A stretch of DNA of 7,897 bases, taken from contig QIKS01000109.1 of NCBI GenBank assembly GCA_003233025.1, positions 1 through 7,897 of the forward strand. The letters run 5' to 3'. Both the position numbers and the translations under genes were made by a program. Positions 1 to 6,000 of the stretch are shown one piece after another (positions within the stretch are counted from its first letter, which is position 1; every line of letters starts with the position of its first letter). The notes under the pieces were generated by a model. It had not been told where the DNA came from and did no database searches. It saw only the letters and a program-made list of their open reading frames with translations. The DNA is from Hellea balneolensis. Lineage in GTDB: Bacteria > Pseudomonadota > Alphaproteobacteria > Caulobacterales > Maricaulaceae.

Positions 1-972
1 GCCAGACGCCATAGGAACGCCTCTGTCGGTGCCTTTGCCATAAGGATCGTCCACATGGGCATAGGCAAAGAGAATTCGTGTCTGTGGGTCATAACCCGAA
101 CTGGTGCGGGTCAGCTCTCCCTGCCACGTGTGCTGCTCGCCTGCAATGACCGCTGAAAATATAACTTTGGGGCCGGGCCGCTCGGGCGACGCTACAAAAC
201 CAATCCCCAAGCCGAGCTTGGCCAGGTCGCTGTCGGTGAGCGGCAGCCTTACATCCATTGTCTCTATGGCATAAACCCGACCAATGGCTTGCCCGACATT
301 AATAAATTCGCCGAGCGAAGCGGTTTTTTGGCGCACACGGCCATCAAAGGGCGCGCGCAGCACGGTGCGGCTCTGGTTCAGCTTGGCTTCGTCCAACCCT
401 GCTTGCGCCGCCGCGAGCCGGGCGCGGGCTTCCGCGCCTTGGGGGACACGCAAGGTCAAGGGCGAAGCTTCCCCTTCGCCCAAATCCTGCCAATCGCGCC
501 GGGCAATCGCCGCTTCGGACAGCTCGCGGGTCAGGGCGGTTTGCGCTTGGGCGACATTGGCCCTGGCCTGGGTGACCCGCAGGTCATAATCGGCGCGCTC
601 AAGCCGCAATAACACGTCATTTTTCTTAAAATGACCGCCTTCGATGAAATCGGGCGAAATATGGGTGATTTTACCACTAACTTGAGAGGCAAGGTTTATT
701 TCGGTGCGCGGCAAAGCCTCGCCTTGAGCATTTACACTCAAGGATAAATTGCGCGAAAAAGCCGTTGCCGTGACGACAGGGGCGGCGCGCGGCTCTTCGG
801 TCTTGGTTTCGGGCGTTGGTTTGAGCGCGCTCATGAGCGAAACACCGGCAATGGCAGCAATCAGCACAAAGATAGGCAAAGTAAACACCAAAAGCCGCTT
901 TATCAGGCTAGGGCGGCGCACATCGTCATGCCCCGTGTCATGTCCCGTATTTTTTTCACGTTGAAAAACCAT
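1..972 (-). CDS. RND efflux periplasmic adaptor (membrane fusion protein), partial at C-terminus
   Basis: Adaptor subunit of a tripartite RND efflux pump, joining the inner-membrane transporter to an outer-membrane channel across the periplasm. The frame is open from the start codon to the window edge, giving 324 codons. Seen in order: a short charged, His/Asp-containing N-terminus (1-20); one hydrophobic anchor (about 27-50) without a lipobox; the first lipoyl/barrel half with ASQVSGKI at 95-102 and the EGGHFKKNDVLLRLE segment at 111-125; an Ala/Gln-rich coiled-coil hairpin (about 127-203) with its tip near SPLTLRVPQ; the returning lipoyl half with LRAPFDGRV at 205-213 and LGEFINVGQ at 220-228; then the beta-barrel start with PLTDSDLAKLGL at 244-255. 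These are standard features of the HlyD/AcrA-like family. The start at 972 is chosen because AAGGAGG lies 5 nt upstream. An in-frame ATG at 987 would place that ribosome site inside the gene. The missing C-terminus and any RND pump gene should lie to the left. Substrate cannot be told. Confidence 0.93.
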   Translation of the reverse strand, partial: MVFQREKNTGHDTGHDDVRRPSLIKRLLVFTLPIFVLIAAIAGVSLMSALKPTPETKTEEPRAAPVVTATAFSRNLSLSVNAQGEALPRTEINLASQVSGKITHISPDFIEGGHFKKNDVLLRLERADYDLRVTQARANVAQAQTALTRELSEAAIARRDWQDLGEGEASPLTLRVPQGAEARARLAAAQAGLDEAKLNQSRTVLRAPFDGRVRQKTASLGEFINVGQAIGRVYAIETMDVRLPLTDSDLAKLGLGIGFVASPERPGPKVIFSAVIAGEQHTWQGELTRTSSGYDPQTRILFAYAHVDDPYGKGTDRGVPMASG

Positions 973-977
973 CAAGG

Positions 978-983
978 CCTCCT
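978..983 (-). promoter_or_regulatory. Ribosome binding site of the efflux adaptor gene
   Basis: On the minus strand AGGAGG (preceded by a further A) stands 5 nt before the ATG at 972. It decides between this start and the in-frame ATG five codons upstream at 987, which has no comparable site. Confidence 0.8.
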
Positions 984-1004
984 TCATTATTGGCTTTAGA
1001 AACC

Positions 1005-1034
1005 TTGCTTATCGTTTTTATTATCGAAAAGCAA
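1005..1034. promoter_or_regulatory. Imperfect inverted repeat, candidate operator of the efflux gene
   Basis: The arms TTGCTTATCG (1005-1014) and CGAAAAGCAA (1025-1034) are reverse complements at 9 of 10 positions, separated by an AT-rich 10-nt spacer. The 30-bp dyad lies 33-62 bp upstream of the adaptor start codon in the divergent intergenic region. RND pump operons are commonly controlled by TetR- or MarR-type repressors binding such dyads. That this is an operator is inference: no regulator gene is in the window. It could instead be a chance repeat in AT-rich DNA. Confidence 0.4.
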
Positions 1035-1077
1035 TAAAAAAATAGTGATAAACATAAATAAAACACCAAATTTCAGT

Positions 1078-1106
1078 CTGACACTTATTTTGGCCTTCGT
1101 TAAAAA
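1078..1106 (+). promoter_or_regulatory. Candidate sigma70-type promoter for the surface-protein cassette
   Basis: CTGACA at 1078-1083 matches the -35 consensus at 5 of 6 positions. After exactly 17 nt it is followed by TAAAAA at 1101-1106, which matches TATAAT at 4 of 6. It would give a leader of roughly 85 nt before the start at 1200. The surroundings are AT-rich, so chance matches are likely, and this is only a candidate. Confidence 0.3.
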
Positions 1107-1132
1107 ACATAAGCATCTTCAAACATTATTAA

Positions 1133-1177
1133 GCCCCGGCTTGCATGATGGGGCCTATTGGGTGCGGATAATCCGCA
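1133..1177 (+). promoter_or_regulatory. Structured 5' leader: two small hairpins
   Basis: Two inverted repeats lie in the presumed leader of the first plus-strand gene. GCCCC (1133-1137) pairs with GGGGC (1150-1154) across a 12-nt loop. TGCGG (1163-1167) pairs with CCGCA (1173-1177) around ATAAT; at DNA level this second element is a perfect 15-bp palindrome with an unpaired centre. The sequence AAATTTT follows directly. The elements could affect translation or attenuation, or be a protein-binding site. They match no riboswitch that I recognise. Confidence 0.3.
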
Positions 1178-1188
1178 AAATTTTGTAT

Positions 1189-1193
1189 GAGGG
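1189..1193 (+). promoter_or_regulatory. Ribosome binding site deciding the start at 1200
   Basis: GAGGG ends 6 nt before the ATG at 1200 but directly abuts the in-frame ATG at 1194. The 1200 start is therefore preferred, giving a protein beginning MFRKILTS. Confidence 0.65.
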
Positions 1194-1199
1194 ATGATT

Positions 1200-1676
1200 A
1201 TGTTTAGGAAAATTTTGACATCTATTTTTATTGCCGGGCTTGTTGGCAGCAGTTCTGCACTTGCGCTAACAGCGCAGCAAAAAGTAGACCGTGTTGTGAC
1301 AATAATCAACCCGGATGGCACACAGGACATTCGCCTGGAAAAAGCTGATAAAATGACACCGGGCGATACGGTCAGATATTCGATTGATTATTACAATGAT
1401 GATGACAAGCCGGCTGAACAAATCGTTTTAATGACGGCTGTGCCGCCACAAATCGAGTTTTTTGAAGGCAGTGCGGACAAAACCGATGTCCTGACCGTGT
1501 ATTCAGCCGACGGCGGCAAATCATTTGCCGCCCGCGATGAACTGGTGGTTATTGATGCCGAGGGCAATCAAACACCCGCCCAAGCCGCCGAACTTACACA
1601 TATTCGCTGGACGATACTTGTACCGGTTGACCCTGATACGGGCGGTACATTGTCCTTCTCTGGACGTCTTAAATAA
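1200..1676 (+). CDS. Small secreted DUF11 (TIGR01451)-like surface protein
   Basis: A 158-aa exported protein of unknown function. Residues 1-22 form a typical Sec signal peptide: basic FRK, a hydrophobic core, then SALA with likely cleavage after Ala22. The mature part is one Ig-like beta-sandwich domain of the DUF11/'conserved repeat' type. MTPGDTVRYSIDYYNDDDKP at about 52-71 is the usual start of such domains, followed by AVPPQIEFFEGSAD at 80-93 in the place of the family's conserved 'xxPxxxxYxxGS' stretch. The segment THIRWTILVPVDPDTGG at 133-149 and a closing beta strand ending SGRLK fit the same family. There are no cysteines. It is the first of three co-directional genes for secreted DUF11-type proteins, 110 bp before the next. 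A structural or accessory subunit of a surface structure is plausible but inferred. The family match rests on recognition of motifs, not on a search. Confidence 0.85.
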   Translation: MFRKILTSIFIAGLVGSSSALALTAQQKVDRVVTIINPDGTQDIRLEKADKMTPGDTVRYSIDYYNDDDKPAEQIVLMTAVPPQIEFFEGSADKTDVLTVYSADGGKSFAARDELVVIDAEGNQTPAQAAELTHIRWTILVPVDPDTGGTLSFSGRLK

Positions 1677-1774
1677 AGCGAAACCGGTTAAGCCGGAAAT
1701 TAAGGCAATATTTACCATGCAGCTAAGAGGCGTATTAACCATTGTGCGTTAAACAAGCTCTAGATTTTAAAAAA

Positions 1775-1779
1775 GGGAG
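1775..1779 (+). promoter_or_regulatory. Ribosome binding site deciding the start at 1787
   Basis: GGGAG, within an AAAAGGGAG run, ends 7 nt before the ATG at 1787. The frame is open upstream to a TTG at 1742, but that would add 15 residues before a complete signal peptide and has no ribosome site, so it is rejected as the start. Confidence 0.75.
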
Positions 1780-1786
1780 TGCTGGG

Positions 1787-2881
1787 ATGCAACATACAAA
1801 ATCAATGATTAAAGGACTGCTGGGCGTATCAGTAATGTCTTTATTGACGGCAGGAACGGCGTTTGCGGCCGGAACACTGGCGGGAACAAATGTACAAAAT
1901 ACATTTACACTGGATTATCAGGTTGGCGGTATCGATCAGCCACAAATTGATTCAAGTGGAACCCCAACAGAATTTACAGTTGACCGTCTTATCGATCTGA
2001 TCGTCGCGAGCGCCGGCGATACGACAGTTACACCTGGTGCTTTAGATCAGGATTTGGTGTTTTCCGTAACCAATCAGGGCAATGATACACAAGCCTATAA
2101 TTTTACTTTATTTGATGAAGCAACGGACGAATTTGATGCAACCGGGCTTAACATTACTTTCTATATAGATGACGGCGACGGTGTTTTTGAACCAGGAGCC
2201 GATGACGGCGCAGGGATAGCCTATACACTGGGCGCTGTATCTTTAGATGTTTTGGCAGACCGAATTGTCTGGGTTGTTGTTGACGGGGATATCCCGTCCG
2301 ACAGAATTGATGCGGATGCCTCACAAATCAGCTTGGTTGCAGATACATTACAACCAACGGGCGGGGCATCACCAGGAACGGCCGTTGTCGCCGATATTGA
2401 TGGCATTAATACCTTAACCGGCGCGGCAGAAAACGTTCTTGCCGACGGCAGCGGAACCGCCAATGAGGTCCCACTTGCTGGTGACCATTCTGCGACAGGC
2501 ACTTATATTGTCTCATCAGCCGATTTAAGCGCAGTTAAAGCCGTTACGGTATTTAGCCAAAATGGCGCAGGTTGCGCAACCATTCCGGGCACACCAGGGG
2601 CTGGAGAACAATATTCCGTCCCAGGCGCTTGTGTTGAGTACATAATTTCGGTCGTCAATGGCGGCGCAACGGTAGCCGCGACCAATATTGCGATCTCCGA
2701 CGTCCTGCCGAGCGATTTAACCTTTATTGCCGCATCGCAAGATGTGTTTACGGGCGGGACATTAAGCGTACCCGCCACAAGTACCGACTGTGACGCGGGC
2801 GCGTGTACAGTTGGATTAACCGGCGCAAGCCTTGCCGCAAGTTCGACAGGCTTGGTCACAATACGGGCTCTCGTAAAATAA
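1787..2881 (+). CDS. Secreted two-module DUF11-like surface protein
   Basis: A 364-aa exported protein of unknown function. The signal peptide has Lys5/Lys9, a hydrophobic core and AFA with likely cleavage after Ala27. The mature N-terminus carries GTNVQNT at 33-39, then GG at 47-48 and PTEFTVDR at 60-67. This motif recurs in the giant protein downstream. Residues about 69-186 form a beta-rich module with the acidic loop IDDGDGVFEPGADD at 127-140, resembling calcium-binding turns. Residues about 245-364 form a DUF11/TIGR01451-like domain: VEYIISVVNGG at 283-293 and ISDVLPSDLTFIAAS at 303-317. All four cysteines (263, 282, 335, 340) are in this last domain and could form two disulfides in the periplasm or outside the cell. 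It contains no membrane anchor, sorting motif or barrel. With the gene before and the gene after it forms a probable operon. A major subunit role is inferred. Confidence 0.87.
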   Translation: MQHTKSMIKGLLGVSVMSLLTAGTAFAAGTLAGTNVQNTFTLDYQVGGIDQPQIDSSGTPTEFTVDRLIDLIVASAGDTTVTPGALDQDLVFSVTNQGNDTQAYNFTLFDEATDEFDATGLNITFYIDDGDGVFEPGADDGAGIAYTLGAVSLDVLADRIVWVVVDGDIPSDRIDADASQISLVADTLQPTGGASPGTAVVADIDGINTLTGAAENVLADGSGTANEVPLAGDHSATGTYIVSSADLSAVKAVTVFSQNGAGCATIPGTPGAGEQYSVPGACVEYIISVVNGGATVAATNIAISDVLPSDLTFIAASQDVFTGGTLSVPATSTDCDAGACTVGLTGASLAASSTGLVTIRALVK

Positions 2882-2913
2882 TAAAAAACCAAGAGAGCTT
2901 TTCTTAAAAACAA

Positions 2914-2938
2914 GGGTTGCGGCATGGGTGCCGCACCC
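2914..2938. promoter_or_regulatory. Strong stem-loop 3' of the 364-aa protein gene
   Basis: GGG-T-TGCGGCA (2914-2924) pairs with TGCCGCA-CCC (2929-2938) across a TGGG loop. This is a ten-base-pair GC-rich stem with a single bulged T. On the plus strand it is followed by an A-rich stretch, not a T run, so it is not a canonical intrinsic terminator for the cassette. Read on the minus strand it is followed by TTGTTTTT, which is terminator-like, but no minus-strand gene leads into it. It could stabilise the 3' end of the upstream message or lower read-through into the giant gene. Confidence 0.55.
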
Positions 2939-2970
2939 AAAACAACAAAATAATACCTCAAAGTAAAAAA

Positions 2971-2992
2971 CTGCGGAGATTAATAACCGCAG
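2971..2992 (+). promoter_or_regulatory. Second stem-loop just before the giant gene
   Basis: CTGCGG (2971-2976) and CCGCAG (2987-2992) form a perfect six-base-pair stem around an AT-rich 10-nt loop. It ends 26 nt before the ATG at 3019 and only 5 nt before the AGGTGAGG ribosome-site candidate, so it could influence translation start. The role is inferred. Confidence 0.4.
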
Positions 2993-2997
2993 ATAAC

Positions 2998-3005
2998 AGG
3001 TGAGG
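2998..3005 (+). promoter_or_regulatory. Oddly spaced ribosome binding site of the giant gene
   Basis: AGGTGAGG is the only Shine-Dalgarno-like stretch here. It ends 13 nt before the ATG at 3019, which is long. Its AGGTGA part is well placed for an in-frame GTG at 3007, which would add four residues (with two lysines) to the signal peptide. A stop at 3001-3003 excludes anything further upstream. The true start is therefore 3007 or 3019. Confidence 0.45.
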
Positions 3006-3018
3006 TGTGGGTAAAAAA

Positions 3019-6000
3019 ATGGTGAAAACCGGTATCTTATCGTGGGTAAGATGCTTTGGGATCGTGGTGAGCATATTGACAGCCTTTATGGCTGGAGAAA
3101 GTGCCGCATCGACACTCGGGCAGAACGTTACCAATACAGCTTTCGTAACCTTTAATGGAGGTAATGGAGAGCGCGTAACTGTGCTTACCAATCCAGCTGA
3201 ATTTGTTATTCAGGCGGCACGAACCAGCTCAACTGTCGAATTTTTCCGCTACGCGCCCAGTGCCCCCGAGGCCCAGCGACATAGGATTAACGGCTCCGAT
3301 TATAGCCCTTCAGCCAGCACAAATGGGCCGTTTATACCCGTAGGGCCAGCTTTGCGCACCAATGGCGTGCCCATTGACACAAGCGGCGCCCTTCCCTTAA
3401 CGCCCGCCTCCAGCTATCTTTCCGGCGAACTTATGTTCGTGCGCGTGACCGATATTGGCCAAAACGGCGACCCCAACAGGATTGAAACCGTTATTGTGAC
3501 GGTGCGCGTCGAAAACGGCGACACAATCACCTTAAGATTGTACGAATCTGGCCCCAATACGGGTGAGTTTTGGGCTTATGTGCTTTCAAGTCGTGACGCC
3601 AGCCCGCCTAATGATATCGTGTTGACAACCCCGAGCAGCACCACAATCACGGCGGTTTATGTTGACAGTTTTGACAGCTCCGAAGTCTCCATTGATACGG
3701 CTTTGGTTGATCCTTATGGCCGGGTTTTCAATGCTTTGACCGGAGATTTGATCGACAATGCAATTGTAACCTTAATCGATGCCAGCACCAATGAACCGGC
3801 ACAAGTTTTTGGCATAGACGGTGTTTCCAGATATCCTTCAACCGTGTTAACCGGACAGGCAACAACCGACGAAAGTGGCTTGGTATACGACATCCGGCCC
3901 GGCGAATTTCGCTTTCCCCTGGCTGCTTTAGGCGAATATTATGTTCGTGTAGAACCGCCAGAGGGCCTAAGTTTTGCATCGGTATTGGGGCCAAGCAATT
4001 TCGCCAATTTGAGCAATGCGCCTTTCGTTATCCTGAATACGGCGTCTTATGGGCAGACATTTGTTTTGGCCGGAACAGAGCCTCTTAACTTTGATATCCC
4101 GGTCGATAGTAGCTCTGATCTTGTTTTAAACAAATTGGCCAATCCGAGCATTGGCGATGTTGGTGATTTTATCAATTACACCATCCGGATTGAGAACCGT
4201 GGCCAAAACGGAACCCCTGTTGTCCTCCATGACACCTTGCCGCGCGGGTTTCGCTACGTGCCCGGTACGGCGAAATTGCAAGGACAGGCCATTTTGGATC
4301 CTGAAATTTCCTCGTCTGGACGCGACCTGGCTTTTGGGCTTGGCGTTTTGGCAGTGACAGAGCAAACCCAGCTCAGCTATGTGGTCAATATTGGTGCCAA
4401 TGCAGGCCAGGGCGAGGCGGTCAATACTGTCGTTGCAGTCGATGGCAATAATGAAAATATATCCAATATTTCCAGAGCTACCGTCAGATTGCGCGAAGAT
4501 TTGTTTCGAACAACCAGCACAATTATTGGCAGAATTTCAGAGCAGTCCTGTGACGGAGACGACGATTGGGCCCGCAAAATTGAGCGCGGTATTGGCGTCG
4601 AAGGCGTGCGCTTATATATGGAAACCGGGGCCTATGCGATTACAGACGCAGACGGATTATATCATTTTGACGCAGTGAGCGAAGGCACTCATGTGGTTCA
4701 ACTTGATGAAGAAACCCTGCCACGCGGCTACGCGCCTATGGTGTGCGAAGAAAGCTCGCGTTATGCATTTCGGGCAACGTCAAAATTTGTTGAAGTTAAG
4801 GGCGGTAAAATCTGGCGGGCAAATTTTTACTTAAAAAGAACCGGCGAAGTATTTGAAGAAGAAATACAAGAGGTTTTCAACGACCAAATAGAATACAAAA
4901 ATTATGACGCAAATTGGCTGGCCAGCCAAACGCCTGACGCGGCGTGGGTCTATCCTTCGCAAACCCGCACCCCGTCGCGACCTTCGGTCAATATTGGCAT
5001 TAAACATGGTGTGGACGAGAGAGTTGAATTGAGCCTGAACGGTCGCAAAGTTTCCCAACTTAATTTTGAGGCCACAGATAGCGATACCCGCCGCCGGGTG
5101 ATGATGAGCCGTTGGCGTGGTGTCGATGTTTTGGAAGGCGAGAACCGCTTTAGCGCACAAGTTAAAAACCAGGCAGGTCATGTTGTCAAAACCCTGACCC
5201 GCAATATATATTACGTAAAAAACATTGCCCGCGCCATCGCTTTGCCCGACCAGTCTATTCTCGTGGCAGATGGCCGCACAAAGCCTGAGCTGGCGGTTAG
5301 GCTTGAAGATGAGGCGGGTCGCCCCGTTCATGCAGGCCGGATTGCCAAAATTGACATTCCCGCCCCCTACAGGCTTTACAATCAATCTCGCCTTGAGGGC
5401 CAGGAAGAGCTGGTTGCACCTTTGACCGGACGGGCCAACATCGTTGCCGGGCCGGACGGTATTGCAAAAATAGTTTTAGAACCAACCTTACAAACCGGCA
5501 AAGTGACCATTATTGTCACACTGGACGATGGCCGGGTGGTAACCTTGTTCATGTATATGGAGCCGGAAAAACGCGATTGGATCATTGTTGGGCTGGCAGA
5601 AGGAAGCGTGGCTTATAACAGCTTGAAGAACGAAAGCATTGCTTTGGCTTCGGGGGCGGGCGGCGGTTTAAACTCTGATGGCCGCCTTGCCTTCTTCGCC
5701 AAAGGCTTGATCAAAGGCAATTGGCTTTTGACCTTGGCCGTAGATACAAGCAAACGACGCGGCGGGCGAGACGGTGATTTTCGCACCGAAATCGACCCGA
5801 ATGCTTATTATACATTATACGGAGACCGTTCCTACACCGCCTTTGAGGCCGTCAGCCGCTCTCCCCTTTATATCAAGTTGGAGAAGAAAAGTTTCTATGC
5901 TTTGTTCGGGGATTTCGAGACCAATATTACCGAAGGAAAATTAACCCGTTATTCGCGCCATCTTTCTGGTATAAAAGCGGAATATCTCGGCAATTCCTTT

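Noticed and set aside
289..612. Plus-strand open frames of about 100 residues at 284-589 and 289-612
   Set aside because: They lie opposite the efflux adaptor, whose minus-strand frame translates to clear lipoyl and coiled-coil motifs. The plus-strand translations show low-complexity composition and no recognisable domain.
1684..1696. CCGG-TTAAG-CCGG repeat after the 158-aa gene as a terminator
   Set aside because: The stem is only four base pairs and no T run follows, so it is too weak to call a terminator.
1735..1752. TTAAC-8 nt-GTTAA inverted repeat before the 364-aa gene as an operator
   Set aside because: Five-base arms in AT-rich DNA are expected by chance, and no promoter elements with proper spacing were found beside it.
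1742..1786. N-terminal extension of the 364-aa protein to a TTG at 1742
   Set aside because: It has no ribosome site and would put 15 residues before a complete signal peptide. The ATG at 1787 has a good site 7 nt upstream.
2914..2938. Intrinsic terminator ending the first two cassette genes
   Set aside because: The stem is strong but the following plus-strand sequence is A-rich, without the required T tract. It is kept only as a stem-loop.
2503..2961. 152-codon minus-strand open frame covering the 3' end of the 364-aa gene
   Set aside because: It is antisense to a well-supported secreted protein, with an incoherent composition. It also starts beyond the 2914-2938 stem-loop, with no ribosome site that I can see.
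4831..5385. 184-codon minus-strand open frame
   Set aside because: It is antisense to the Ig-like modules of the giant gene, and no domain, signal peptide or convincing start was found.
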